Of a stretch of DNA of 45,963 nt, positions 20,600-31,735 are shown piece after piece (the stretch's first letter is position 1; every line of letters starts with the position of its first letter). A model generated the notes under the pieces. It saw nothing but the letters and a program-made list of their open reading frames with translations, was not told the origin of the DNA and did no database searches. The position numbers and the translations under genes are program-made. Source of the DNA: Chara braunii (lineage: Eukaryota > Streptophyta > Charophyceae > Charales > Characeae); assembly GCA_003427395.1 (NCBI GenBank), contig BFEA01000202.1, positions 1,964,530-2,010,492 of the forward strand. The letters run 5' to 3'.

Positions 20600-21440
20600 C
20601 TCACAGGTTGTTCAATTGTAGAGAAATTTGGCACGGATTTGCAGTAATACAAGATCTTTTCGAGAAAAGAATGCAGTCATGCACATTAGCAGGTTGCAGC
20701 CATGCAGTGATGGCATCTACCGTGTTTTTTTTGGGCTCAAGGCCTTCACGAGAAATTTGCCCAAGGTAGATGACACTCTGCATCTCAAACTCCAATTTTT
20801 ACAAGTCCATGTGAAATTTCTCTTCCATAAAAATGGTCAACACTTCCCTCAATTGCTGCTCATGTTCTTCCATTGACTTAACTGAAGATCGTTATGTCAT
20901 CGAAGAATACAAGAACAAACTTGTTTAGTTGATTATGGAAGACTCGATCCATTGGGGTTTGCAAGGTGGCAGGTGCATTCTTAAGGTTGAAGGGCATCTC
21001 CTTCGAATATCGACGAACATACAACGGGAAAAGTCGAATTGTACGTGTTCAACGAGCAGGTTACGTCACTTTACTCGTTGATATGTGGAAAGTGATTCAC
21101 CGTTTGGAAACTTCAGGTTTTTGTGACCATACACTTGTATGACCACTGCCTGTCTTGAATCCAGTTTGTGCCGATCTTCAATATTGACTTCCATTTGATG
21201 ATAGTCAGATTTGAGTTCAATCTTAAAGAATACTTTGCAGCCTACCACCACGTCAAGGCAATTATCAATGCAAGGAAAAGGATATGCATTCTTACTTGAT
21301 TCAGTTAAGTCCGCAATAATCAATGCACATTCGGAACTTATCAGACTTCTTTGGAACAAATACAACTAGGTCTTCATACTGAGACACTCACTAGTTTCGA
21401 TTCATCCTTCTCAAGCAATTTTTTGATATGGGTCTGAAGT
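20600..21440 (-). pseudogene. pol: element D: reverse transcriptase
   Basis: From right to left: VPKKSDKFRMCIDYCGLN (after a shift near 21335), NAYPFPCIDNCLDVVVGCKV, FFKIELKSDYHQMEVNIEDR (SGYHQ changed to SDYHQ), then the catalytic block FFDD at 20907-20896, read in VLVFFDDITIF. The connection VIYLGQISREGLEPKKNTVD closes it. The two catalytic Asp codons survive, but Tyr-Leu of YLDD is Phe-Phe. Several shifts and stops make it a pseudogene. Confidence 0.85.
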
Positions 21441-21599
21441 TCCTTGTGTTCAGCTGAACCCATTCAGTAGACGCGCCCTTGGATGGCTGACTGCCTGGGA
21501 GGATCTCAATCGTGTGTCTGATAAAACTTTGTGGAATTCCGCTAGGTTCCACAACACATTTAGAAACCAGTCTACAATGGACTGTGAACTAGTTCGACC

Positions 21600-21900
21600 T
21601 TGCTTTCCTACTCAATTATTTTGCATTGGGACGGTAGCCGGCGCAATCCAAGAACAACATCGAAGAGGCACATGTTGAGGACATAGAAGTTCAATTCGTG
21701 TGTGACGACTTTATCCTTGTCAAAAGAAAATGAGACAACTTCTTTGTTGCCTACTTGGGTCCGGGAAGGGGTCTGCAACTCCACTTGCTTCATACCCCAA
21801 CCCACCTTGTGTACCTCTTGTCAAGACATAAAGTTAGTAGTAGCACCACAATCAACCAAGACACAAATGTAGTGGCGGTTAATGAGAAGCTTGAAGAAGG
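21600..21900 (-). pseudogene. element D: retropepsin protease
   Basis: The active-site loop reads VDCGATTNFMS (DCGA codons at 21853-21842), with Cys in place of the usual Ser of DSGA, followed immediately by TAG. After it come KVGWGMKQVELQTPSRTQVG, VTHELNFYVLNMCLFDVVLG and LRRLPSQ, the usual flap and C-terminal signature (LPFDVVLGxxWL). The catalytic Asp is intact. The protease would cut Gag-Pol during particle maturation. Confidence 0.82.
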
Positions 21901-21959
21901 ATCAATTTCGTTGTCCCTTGAGCACACTGTTGTTTCATCTCAGCCCAATGCTCTAGGTG

Positions 21960-23803
21960 GTAGTGGAGGTTAATCTTTGCACAGTCCTCCCAAGGCCCAA
22001 CATATAGGACATTACAAGCGTCAACCTTAGAATCGATGGATGATGGGGCCTCAAGGGAGGACTGCTGAACTGAGTCAGGTTCCTTAGAGAGGAATTTCCA
22101 CTTACCGGCTCAGTGCGCTCACAACAACTCTACGCCCGATTCTAGTTACCCTGTAGCCTATAACAATCTTGGACTTCATGTCCCAATTTCTAGCAGTGCA
22201 AGCGAACTCCCTGCTTGACCCTAGCCTTCTATTAAGCCTCACTGGTGCAGAGATCCAACCAAGGTTTGGTTGCAACATCCTCCGGTTTTGCTGGGATTTT
22301 GGCTCCTCTGGGAGGTTAGACAATGTTCTTTCCTGAGTTACCGTTTGGTCTCTTCACATTAGTCGACTTTCTAAAGGCATTAAGTTATTTTTCTTCATTA
22401 TTAATATCAGACTCATGGGCTGAAGAGGAACAAGTTAGCGTTTTGTTCTTGGTTGTCACCAAGAGTGGGGTCATCTGCCTAGGCCTCCTCATCAACCTCC
22501 AATAGGTCGTGCACGATGAAACAGTTGCCGCCTCTAGGCCAATTTGCTGCTATCTGTTGTAGAATTGAGGCTTGTGCCTCGAGACCGACTATATCCTGCA
22601 TGAAAGGAAGCAAGTGGGTATAGGCCATGAGTCATTTGCCTAGGCGATAAGTGAAGGTAGAGGGAACCATACCTTTCACCAGATTCAAGCATGATTGCGC
22701 ATACATCTCTAATCTGGGAGTAGCGAACAATTTGCTAACGTGGGACAAAAGATGTTTCATGAAGCTCGACCACTTGCTGTGCTTGAGCTTGTCAAACACA
22801 TGTGGGTCCTTATATTCTTGAATGAGCAGATCTTCGAGTGTGCCGATTGGTGTGGCCTTAAGCCCTGGGTCGAGTTAATCTGTATACCCCACCTGCAGAG
22901 CCTGGACCTCCGAGAAGCCCCGTACGACTGGTTCTACATTGGTCCCCATGATCAAGGACTGGGATACTGACTCCGTTCCCGACACCTCGCAATAAGATTG
23001 CATGTTGCTGATCTAGGACTCAATGTTATCCTTACCATCGTACTTGAGCGGTATTTGAAACACCTTCCAATCCACATAGGGACTCCTATAGCTGAGACCA
23101 GCAACTGCTGTCTCTGGTCTTGGGGCTGCAGCACTTGCAAAACTGACTGCGCTATTGCTTGCTGCAGCAACAACGGAGTCTGCACCTAATACAGGTCCCG
23201 ACAGACTGTTAATAACACGCAAAGAAGAAGAAGAAGAAGAAGAAGAAGAAGAAGAAGAAGAAGAGATATGGAGAGGGGCAAGGATAGACTGGTTAGCAAC
23301 ATTAGAGGAAGGGGGTATAGGAAGAGAATTAGAGACTTGGGCTTGATGCAGACTTGCCATATGTTGCATCTGATCATGGTGCTCCTAAGCCATGTCCGCG
23401 ATCTGTGTCTGTAGTCTGCTGACTTCGTCGAATAGTTTGGACACTTGACCAGGATGTTCACTGAGCATGTAATATTCTATGAGAGTAGGCACATACTTAA
23501 CCAGATCTTTCTTGACCTCACCGATAGGCAAGGAGGGGACTGTTTTGAAAATAGCCTCATGGTCCGCAGTAGCGGTTTTCTGCTTTTTCTCCTAAACCTT
23601 CTCTTTTCTCGCCAGCGCCTTGTCGTAGAGGACTTGGAACAACGGTTTGTCCTCTTGGTTAGCGACATCCGATTGGGCCTTTTAAGGAAATTTAAGGCGA
23701 CGAAGGCCTTTAACGCTGCCATGTTAGAACTACCGGGGTTCTCAGCAGGCATCACGGAAAAGGATTCAGCAAGTCCCTCAAGATGAGTGTTCTCCCTATC
23801 CAT
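21960..23803 (-). pseudogene. gag: element D: gag with coiled-coil N-terminus
   Basis: The start is probably the ATG at 23803 (MDRENTHLEGLAESF), with a shift near 23690. It continues as DVANQEDKPLFQVLYDKALA, KKDLVKYVPTLIEYYMLSEH and VSKLFDEVSRLQTQIADMA (coiled-coil-like), then a Ser tract from (GAA)n. The capsid start reads DWKVFQIPLKYDGKDNIES, with TAG at 23015-23013 where Trp is expected. Capsid pieces NMQSYCEVSGTESVSQSLIM and HVFDKLKHSKWSSFMKHLLS follow. Stops at several Gln codons (CAG to TAG) interrupt it. No zinc knuckle was recognised. The overall plan equals that of the orphan gag at 6905-8485. Confidence 0.75.
23222..23265. repeat. (GAA)n microsatellite within element D gag
   Basis: About 14 GAA triplets on the plus strand. 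In the minus-strand gag frame they give a run of Ser residues. It is an in-frame coding microsatellite, probably expanded after insertion. Confidence 0.95.
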
Positions 23804-23887
23804 TTTTTTTCTCGTTTTTTTTGGTCCATGATTCTATACTGGCACCGAAATATAAACTCAGAAAAAGAAACATATCGACAAGCACAA

Positions 23888-24031
23888 AGATCGAGAACAA
23901 GTCCCCTCAAAGCAATAATCCATTTCGACTAGAGAGCAACTGAAAAAAATAAAATAAAATAATAATAATAACTTGAAATGAGAGTTCTCATTCAGCATCT
24001 TAGCCTCATCAGATCGAGAACAAGTCCCCTC
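23888..24031. repeat. 21-bp exact direct repeat, 123 bp apart
   Basis: AGATCGAGAACAAGTCCCCT plus C occurs at 23888-23908 and again at 24011-24031, upstream (minus-strand sense) of the element D gag start. It lies in the leader region of D. A role in priming or packaging is possible but not shown. Confidence 0.8.
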
Positions 24032-24127
24032 GAGCCCAATCTTATCAGTTTCGTGAACGTACAACAAATGTAGACATCGAGTAACGACATGCAACAATGG
24101 AGAATTGAGTGGTGTAAAAGTACGCAA

Positions 24128-26339
24128 AATGTCTCGGTCAAGATCCCCCCGGCAGCCAGTGCTCTAACCAAAGAGTAAAACTTTGAATTCCAAATAGAAA
24201 GAGAATGAACTGATGTCAAACAAATTTGGGCCTAAGGGGACCTTCTTGCTTGGGCACGGTCCCACTGGGTACCTAAGGGTTCCACGTAGGTCGTGATCGA
24301 GTCCCAACCAAGAGGAGTCCCGCATGGACCTACTTTCTGCCTCTACCGAACTGAAAACAAATTTCGACTTCAGAGAGAACCTACTAACTACACTCGTTCA
24401 GAGATAAAAAGACAAAGCACTGTAAAAGATATGGCACTCCAAGCAAGATACTTCATCTCTCCATCCGTCAGATGATAAAGCAATTTGCATTCTCATACAC
24501 ACAATCGAGACCATAGAGGAGCAGGAAAAGAACCCAGAATAACCCCAACACGAAGTAGTACTCACCTCCCTCTCATATGGTCTTCCTGACCCGTTTAGCG
24601 CTACCCCTACACTAGTGTCCTGTCTGACTCCAACACCAAAGTCCAACGCTGGATCCCCCGTCGATGCTGAAGATCAAAGTAACAACTTCCAGTTCGTAGA
24701 TGCAGAATGGCAACTTCCCTCAAGCTCGCCTACTTGATGGAAGCCCTAAAGTCGCCAAGTGTCTCCATTAGGTCAAATTTCAGGTGTGAGTGTCTCTCAC
24801 TGTCGTCTCTCACAAGTTGTCGCACGAAGTCTTCTCGAAGTGGCTCGCCATTCCAATCTTACACTCTTGCAACCTGATGAGGTCCAATGTTGACCTAACA
24901 TGACCTAACCATGTGGGGGCATCTTCCTTATACCACGCTGCCCCACTTCCCACTTCGGGCAAGCCCTAACCCTAAGCGGTAGCCCTCACCACTTTGTTTA
25001 GGGTTGGGCGGCAAAGCCAACTCTTTTCAGCAAGTAGAATGTGCAATCCTGGCCAATTTGAAAGTGCAAAACCACGAGAAAGTACAATGTGGTCCGATTG
25101 CAAAAAGAAATGAATGAACTTGACAGGAGAGAGAGGGAAAGGAGAAGAAGAAGAAGAAAGAAAGAAGAAGAAGACGATGTACACCAGCAAAGACCAATGA
25201 TAATTCCTTGTCTCCTTGCCAACATAACTCCTCCTTTTCTCCTCCCCTCTGATTCAAACAATAAATAATAGTAATAATGATGAATGGCAGAACCAAAATC
25301 AATGTCTGAATCCCTCTTCTACTACCACCACAACTTGAGGTCCACCATAGCCATGGCTTCCCTTCTCCTTCCTCTTCATAGCCCGAGGCTATGGTGGACT
25401 ACTAGGGCCTTGCCCTGACATGCACAAGACAACACAAAGCAGTTGTGGCTGCTTCCACTCAGGTCGCCATGCCTGACTCTGCCTTGAAGCTTCTTGGTGT
25501 AGCTCTACCCCAAAGGGGCCTTCTAAATGCAGCGCCCACCAAGGTGATGAAGATGGCCTCCACCATAGTCAAGTAAGTATCCCTGGCGCTCTCCTACCCT
25601 AGTCCCCTTCTTCCTCTTCCTCCCACCCGAGCTCCTCCACCATAGCCATGGTGGGAAGCCGGGCGCTCCTCCTCTTCCCCAATGCTGGACTCAACAGCGC
25701 TCCAACCAGCGCTCCAGCAGCGTGACGTCCAAATTTGCATGCAGCAAATGAGGAGCATTTCGCTCCTCCTGGAAATATAGTGGCCAACTTGCCTCTTGGG
25801 AGGTGACTTCCAGGCCGCGCTGCAATGACTTGCTGTTTTCTGGTCGCCTGCAGCCTCTCTCTATCGAGGCTGTACCATAGGTAGGGTAGATTTGTAATTT
25901 TGTTTGGCTGAGGGCTGACCGAGAGACCTACTTGTAGTGGGAATTCGTGAGGGACATATCTGCAAATTTGGGAAAATACAGGCCCAACACTAACTGAATT
26001 TCCTACTGCTACCCTAACTGCGAATAGCAGGCCCGAGCTACCCTAGGACAGACAGGCCCTAAAGGGCTATGCTGATAAACGGTCCTATAGCCTATAGCCG
26101 GGTAAGGTAGAGGCTGAGAGGCCGAAACTGAAACGGTACCGGTCGGTCAGTCAGTCTAGTCTAGGTCGAGTCTAGGCTAGAGTAGCTACACATAGGTTAG
26201 GCACATCGGTTCAGGGCTTTTGGAAGTTGGTACCGAGTACATCGCTGCTGCGCTACGCGTGAATTGGAAGTGGTGACGGCTCAGCATTGTGGGAGACAGA
26301 CATAGCCAGACCTTCGGACTGACGGCCATAGCTGGGACC
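24128..26339. other. no gene recognised; contains a 13-bp inverted repeat
   Basis: No coding motif was found on either strand. At 25340-25352 and 25387-25399 lies a perfect 13-bp inverted repeat (GTCCACCATAGCC / GGCTATGGTGGAC). A third related word, CCACCATAGCCATGGTGG, occurs at about 25637-25654. A purine-rich minus-strand tract lies at 25130-25170. The LTR of element F probably extends somewhere into the right part of this stretch. Confidence 0.45.
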
Positions 26340-27078
26340 TGCGTTGTACTCTGTCAGCACGCGGGGCTGTCAGAGGTTTGGGTTATTGAGGTCTGTTGGA
26401 TACGAGAGAAGTTGGTGCTTTGCTGGACCCTCCTCCGGAGTGGGGTTCCAGGGTAGTGGCGCTGCAGCCATAGCTGCAGCTTCTTCCTCAGAGGTCATTT
26501 TGTCAGGAGTGGTGGCGCTGCTGCAGACTTCCACCCGGGAAGTCTTTCGACACTTTGTCATCATCAGATACTGTGGCGCTGGTCTTCTTCTTCATCCTCT
26601 GAGCGACGCTTGGCCTCAGAGGCTTGTTTCAGGGTGGCGCTTCCCTTTGGAGGCTGTTTCTGAGTGGCGCTTGATGTTTGAGGGGCTCAAGGGTGTCACG
26701 AGTGATTACTCAGGGTTGGGGAGTGAAGCGATGCTCATTTTTGAGCAGCGCACTATGGGTCTGAAGTTATTCTGACAATTTGAGACTCTGAGTTTAATAA
26801 ACAGTGTAATACTGGGTTTGGACTATCATCGTTTCATTGTTTCTTGGATGTGATCTACTCGGCTTTCCTTTATGACTGGTTGTGAGGATTGAGTGGAGTG
26901 AATTGCACTTTGAGTGTACTCTGTCATATCGCATAGTCAAGTCTTCCGTTGTGTTTATCTCTTCCTCTGTGCGGTGTGATACTCCTATCCTCTCCCCTTC
27001 CTTCTGTGTATGTATGGGCATACCTGGAAGTCGATGCGAGTGTTGGTCTTCAGACAACGAACAACAAGAATCATAACA
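26340..27078 (+). mobile_element. element F: probable 5' LTR (left limit unknown)
   Basis: The stretch ends in CATAACA at 27072-27078, two bases before a perfect plant-type PBS, as an LTR should (terminal CA). It contains a polyadenylation-like AATAAA at about 26795. It does not resemble the LTR at 33599-34526, which would be its 3' partner by position. No coding motif is visible. Confidence 0.5.
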
Positions 27079-27080
27079 GT

Positions 27081-27092
27081 TGGTATCAGAGC
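27081..27092 (+). promoter_or_regulatory. primer binding site, initiator tRNA-Met
   Basis: TGGTATCAGAGC is the standard plant LTR-retrotransposon primer binding site complementary to the 3' end of initiator tRNA-Met. It lies two bases after the terminal CA of the probable LTR and sets the orientation of the element as plus. Confidence 0.85.
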
Positions 27093-28591
27093 TATTGGAT
27101 CCAGACTCTGGAGCGATTGATGAGTTGGAGCAACCATCATCATCTGGCGAGATACTGGAGTTGAGTCTCATGTCGATTCATCACCTTCAGGGTTGTTGTC
27201 AGTGAAGGTGGTGGTAGTGAGTGTGTGGCGAGAAGAATTGGGCAGAGAGTGACTCACTCCGGACTAGGGTTGTGCAGGAGTGGTTGGCGATTGGTGCTCA
27301 GAGGCCTGAGAGGCTTTGAGAGGCTATTTTTAGCTTGGCGATTCATCTAGAGGCTGGCGATTGGCAAAGGAGTGATCCCAGGAGGTTGTGATTGTGGAAT
27401 TGGGTCAAGATCCCCAATTTCCAAGTAGCGCAGTACAGAGTGATGGGGCGCTGCACTAAGTTTATCAGTTATCTACACCTGAGAGTCCGAATTCATTGAA
27501 TCTGTCAGTTGGGGTTGAAGCGCCTTGGGGTAATCTGTTGGATCACCAAGTTTCAGGCAGTTTGGTACGTGGGAACACTGGGTACTATCAAGAGATGAAA
27601 TTGGCGAGATGGAGTTGACTAGTCAGCCTTAGCCAGGGTTTCATGTATCTTCCTTAGATGACCCTGAAGTAAGTGTGTTCCTTACTCTAGCCTGAGTGGT
27701 GATTCTGGGACTATTTTTAGATTAGCGAAATATGGTATGTCAGTCAGTAGACAGTTGAAAATCGAAATTCAGACTGTGGGATAGCCATATCCAACTTCCC
27801 CTACCTATCTTCTTGGACTTCTACTAACCCTGTTTGACCTCCTTTCTGACTCAATTTCTATCTGTGACTGTTTTACAGTGTTGCAATTCATACTGTACTG
27901 TGAATTAATGTGTTCAGGGTCCTGCGGCCATTGATAATGTAAATTTGAATTATGCGCTGCCATAGCTGAAGCTTGGCTGGACTAGGGTTAGTTGTAACTT
28001 AGATTCTGTCCGTCAGAATTCAAGTCTGTCAGTCCCTGGTCAACTGCAATTTAGTACTCAGCCTGTGTTTGAAATCGCACATCCTGATTTGATGTTATGA
28101 GTCAGTTACAATGCAAACTGTAATTCGCCATACCCAGGGTATGACATACAGGGTCATACAATGGTGAAGTCTTCAGGGTAGGTCTGAAAATAGGATTTCC
28201 TGTAAATCGCTGCATCTTGGTCATTAGTGGATATCTACTTATCTCTAATTAGTCACTCTGTTTAACTTTTAATCTCTACTAATCAGTCCAAGACTACATG
28301 TTGCAATTGATTGATGCAGGTTTGCAATTATTGCATGCAATTGATGTGTCAGGGCAGGGATTGGAAAATCGTGAAATTGGTTTTTGCTGAGACTACTCTA
28401 AATTGACCCTGACCCTCAAGTAGTCTGCAGAGGCTGAGCACTCACTTGCTCAGAGTAACCAACTTTCTCTCTTCAGTCATGTGACAGTAATTGGATGAGT
28501 ACTGTAGAGAAAATCTAATTCCTGTTACCTCCCGTCTGTCTTTTGTTGATTGTTTATTTTTATTTTATCTGAATTGTGGGATAAATTATAG
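27093..28591 (+). other. element F: long untranslated leader
   Basis: This 1.5 kb between the PBS and gag has no recognisable coding frame on either strand. Leaders of 1 kb or more are known in large Ty3/gypsy elements and may hold packaging signals. Element C has a leader of similar length. Confidence 0.5.
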
Positions 28592-29908
28592 TGGCAGATG
28601 CTGAGAAGGAAGAGGCTTCTGATGTGAAGCCTCAGATTCCGCTTGACCCTCTAGAGGCTGGCCCAGGAGGAGAAACTCCGCCAGCAGGCCCAGGCAGTTG
28701 AGTCCCTAAAGGCTGAGCTGAAGAAGAAAGAAGCAGCAGCTCAAAAGGAGGCCAGGAGAAAGTTGTTGATTGAAGATGTAGAGAAAATCAGGGTGAGTGG
28801 TACTTCCAGCCAATACAATGAGGACATGGCTGAGTTTATCCTCCTGCAGGATGATATCCACCGTTCTTATTGTACTAACTAGGATGACCGGATTACCAGT
28901 CTGGAGAGCAGCCATTCAACTTTTTCTAAAAAGTTGGATGACATCTCTGGCAAACTGGATTTGATCTTTACTCATTTGAAAATCCCTGCCACTCTAACAG
29001 TTCCTCCTTCCCCTAGCCCTTCTCAAGGGAAACCTACATCTCCCCCACAATCTAGACCCACATCTCCTCCCTCTCTACCCAAATCAACAGCACCTTCACA
29101 ACCCTCAGCACCATTTGATTTTCAGCGGCCCAAGCTGACCCCTCCACCCACGTTCTCTAGCGAGGACCCAAAGGTGGATGTTGCAGATTGGGTCACCGCA
29201 CAAAGAACCTACCTGAGTGGGTTCAAATGTGATGAGGATGTAAAGGTGTCGGCCATCCTCGCTCGTCTGAAGAGGACTGCATTGAAATGGTGCACCTCCA
29301 CTTCCAACAAGCAGGGGATGGAAATGTCTGATTGGGCACAAAGGTTGGGGGTGGCTGGTTTTCTGCAGGCCCTACAGGATAGGTTTGAAGACAAGGAGCA
29401 GGCCAGAAAGGCAGCAGACAAAATTCTGCGCTTGGGCCAAAATAAATTATATGGCTCCTTGTCCAAACTTTATTCTACCTTTGAGAGTCTGACATCGACT
29501 CCAGGGTTAGAGATGAGTGAGCAGGATTTGCTCATTCATTTCTTATGTGCAGCGCCTGAGCAATACCAGCTAGCATTATTCTCTCAGGGCCACAAGGATT
29601 GGTGGTCCTTTGGCAGAGCAGCCCTGGACTTGGAATCCAAACTCCATGTCCAAGAAGCACCTTCTGAAGGAAGGAAGGGACCCTCCTCAAAGGGGCGAAG
29701 AAGGAGGAAAGGCGCCCTGTTTGCTGCTGCAGCATCTAGTTCAGATAGTGATGCAGCATCCCAGGGTGGGACCCCTCCATCTGGGACTTCTCCCTCATCT
29801 GCTGCAGATCCTGTTGTTCTTCCCCTGGCTGATGCTTTGATGGGCATGGCAAGGGGTAAAGCCCCAGCCCAGAAAGCACCAACCAATCAGCAAGGGGAAA
29901 GGTAAGGG
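28592..29908 (+). pseudogene. gag: element F: gag (coiled coil, Pro-rich linker, capsid)
   Basis: The reading begins as ADAEKEEASDVKPQIPLDPL after a GTG where the start ATG is expected, then shifts near 28655 into LAQEEKLRQQAQAVESLKAE and a Lys/Glu/Ala coiled coil. TAG at 28880-28882 breaks it. From 28934 a clean frame holds a Pro/Ser-rich linker (PPSPSPSQGKPTSPPQSRPT), then the capsid core: VDVADWVTAQRTYLSGFKCD, LARLKRTALKWC, FLQALQDRFEDKEQARKAAD, SLSKLYSTFESLTSTPGL and LLIHFLCAAPEQYQL. A basic tract (KGRRRRKG) and a Ser-rich tail follow, ending at TAA 29903-29905. It is about the family's usual length and is the best-preserved gag here. Confidence 0.82.
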
Positions 29909-30053
29909 ACGTGCCTCTTCCCCTAGAGTCTAGAGAGTACCACTACCACGCGACGTCCGTTGGCCAGCTCACCCCCTTGATCCTTCCTCCTTCCCCTGAC
30001 ATGCACTCAGGATCCAGGAGGGGGTCTGGAGGAAGAGAAAGGACAAGGGTATC

Positions 30054-30092
30054 TACCTGAGGTGCGAGGGGGACCATTTCTTAAAGGACTGT
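30054..30092 (+). other. decayed CCHC zinc knuckle of element F
   Basis: The sequence reads YLRCEGDHFLKDCP. The second Cys, the His and the last Cys are present. The first Cys position is Tyr (TAC, one base from TGC) and one residue is missing between Cys and His. Downstream of the capsid this is where Ty3/gypsy knuckles lie. Confidence 0.65.
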
Positions 30093-30129
30093 CCCCGCAT
30101 GCCTTGCAGGTCCACAGGCGGCTCTAGTT

Positions 30130-30787
30130 CAAAAAACTAGAGCATAGAGAGGTGGAAGCAGCAGCTCCTTCCACCAGTGCTGATTCACTTTCTGATGAAG
30201 GTGAATCTTCACAGTCTCTTGCTGTTTTTTCTACCGTTGGAGTTGCATCTTCAGGGTCTTTCACTTTTGAAGACTCTTAGTTGGATGAGGCGTGGGAGGA
30301 TGATAATGCTCAGAGCCTTGCTGATCTTTTCATGTCCTTGCAGGAGAAGAAAAAGCATAGGTCAGAACTCATCCTGCTTCGACCATCTATCCTGGGAGCC
30401 AAGATCAAAGGGCTCTTAGATTGTAGGGCTACTCGCAACTTCATATCTCCCAAGGCAGTCAGCAAGTTGCACTTGGATCAGAGAGTAGTGAAATTGCGAC
30501 AGCCTATAGAGGTTCGCATTGGGGACTCTTCCGCAGTGAGGATCACGACTGCTGTCAAAGGCCTACCTGTGGCCTTTGATAAGCAGGGAGAAATCAAGCA
30601 CCGCCTGAATTTCTACGTGTTTCCTAACGTTCCCTTTGACCTTGTCTTCTCTAGGCAATGGCTTGGTTCCACCAATCCTAGGATCGACTGGCGATCCCTA
30701 GGGTTGAGCTACCTGACCGGCATGGGGTTTATCGCCCTTATATGCTCGTTGATAAGTACCATCCGGCCAACAGTTGTTACTGCATGA
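30130..30787 (+). pseudogene. element F: protease (retropepsin) with lost active-site Gly
   Basis: After a TAG at 30278-30280, the frame from 30281 reads WEDDNAQSLADLFMSLQEKK, then GAKIKGLLDCRATRNFISPK. The active site is DCRA at 30419-30430, where DSGA or DCGA is expected; AGG for GGG is a single-base change. The later part HRLNFYVFPNVPFDLVFSRQ and W is the usual flap and C-terminal signature. The catalytic Asp is present, but Arg in place of Gly should abolish activity. Confidence 0.82.
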
Positions 30788-31735
30788 ATGCCCGCCGATT
30801 TTTACGGTTCTCGCGCCAGACTGACCACACCCGTCTGTTTGTGGCTTATGTCAAACAGACTGATGTGGAAACTGTTCCCTGTCCCTCTCAAATTCAGCAG
30901 GTTGTTGGCCGCTTCTCAGATCTTATGGAGGAGCCTACTTGACTTGTCCATAGGCAGACCAAACATAAGATTGAGATCCTGCCTGGTTCGGTCCCTCCCA
31001 AGGGTCGAGTCTACAAGATGTCACCTGCCGAACTTGATGAGCTCATGAAACAGTTAGAGACCCTGACCAGCAAGGGATGGATCAGACCCAACACATCTAA
31101 GTTTGGGGCACCAGTCCTCGTTGTCCCAAAGGGGAATGGTGAATTCAAGATGTGCGTGGACTATCGTTGTCTCAATACATTCACAAAGAAGTCTACAGAG
31201 CCTCTTCCTCGCATTGATGATCTGTTGGACATGGTGCAGGGGTGTACCATTTTTAACAAGATCGATCTCAAATCTGGTTATCACCAGATTAAGATGGACG
31301 AAGGTGATATCCACAAGAAAACCTTCAAGACCAGGTATGGCACTTACGAGTACCTGGTCATGCCATTCGGTCTTTGCAACGCCCGAGGCACCTTCCAAAC
31401 AGAGATGCATCGCATACTCCGACCTTACCTGGATAGGTTTGTAGTTGTCTACTTGGATGATATCCTAGTATTCAGTCGATCTGCCCAGGAGGAGGCGCAT
31501 CATCTGGCTCTGGTCATCTAGGCAGTTCAGGACTGGCCGCGGCCTGCTAACATTCGTGATGTCCGGTCATTCTTGGGGCTTGCATCTTATTATAGGAAGT
31601 TTATTCAGAACTTCTCTTCTATTGCAGCTCCCTTGACTGATCTCACAAAGAAAGACGCTTCCTTTCTTTGGACATCAGAGTGTCATGAGGCTTTCACACG
31701 TCTCAAGGAGGCCTTGAGTCGTGCCCCTATTTGAA
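30788..31735 (+). pseudogene. pol: element F: reverse transcriptase with internal deletion
   Basis: Upstream pieces (RLFVAYVKQTDVETVPCPSQ, SDLMEEPT then TGA at 30940) lead into a 167-codon frame. It carries [97 protein letters not shown] and catalytic YLDD at 31450-31461. Just after EEAHHLALVI a TAG (31519) joins directly to AVQDWPRPANIRDVRSFLG. About 45 residues of the connection (the KxxKCxF..YLGH part) are missing. The C-terminal segment ends APLTDLTKKDASFLW. Confidence 0.9.

Larger units (their letters stand above)
15741..24127 (-). mobile_element. element D: decayed Ty3/gypsy element interrupted by B
   Basis: Gag, protease, RT and RNase H run right to left from 23803 to about 20100. A same-strand integrase core appears at 16438-15741, beyond the plus-strand element B. 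Flanking LTRs and a clear PBS were not found, so the outer limits are estimates. Stops at Trp and Gln codons (TGG or CAG to TAG) are frequent. Confidence 0.65.

Noticed and set aside
23186-23461. Leu-rich minus-strand frame at the (GAA)n tract
   Set aside because: The gag frame of element D covers the same bases and joins coiled-coil and capsid parts on both sides; the Leu run is the other-frame reading of the microsatellite.
24138-24180. tRNA-like words on the minus strand (TGGTTAGAGCACTGGC followed by GGATCTTGACC)
   Set aside because: The A-box-like and B-box-like parts are only about 16 bases apart and no acceptor stem pairs, so it is neither a tRNA gene nor a clear tRNA-derived SINE. It could be a mutated PBS of element D, but no LTR end (CA) precedes it.
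24965-24976. Telomere-like CCCTAACCCTAA
   Set aside because: Only two units, with no array, and the plant type would be CCCTAAA. Chance in a CCCTAA-rich stretch is enough.
26344-26775. 143-codon plus-strand frame
   Set aside because: It lies in the probable 5' LTR of element F and has no recognised domain.
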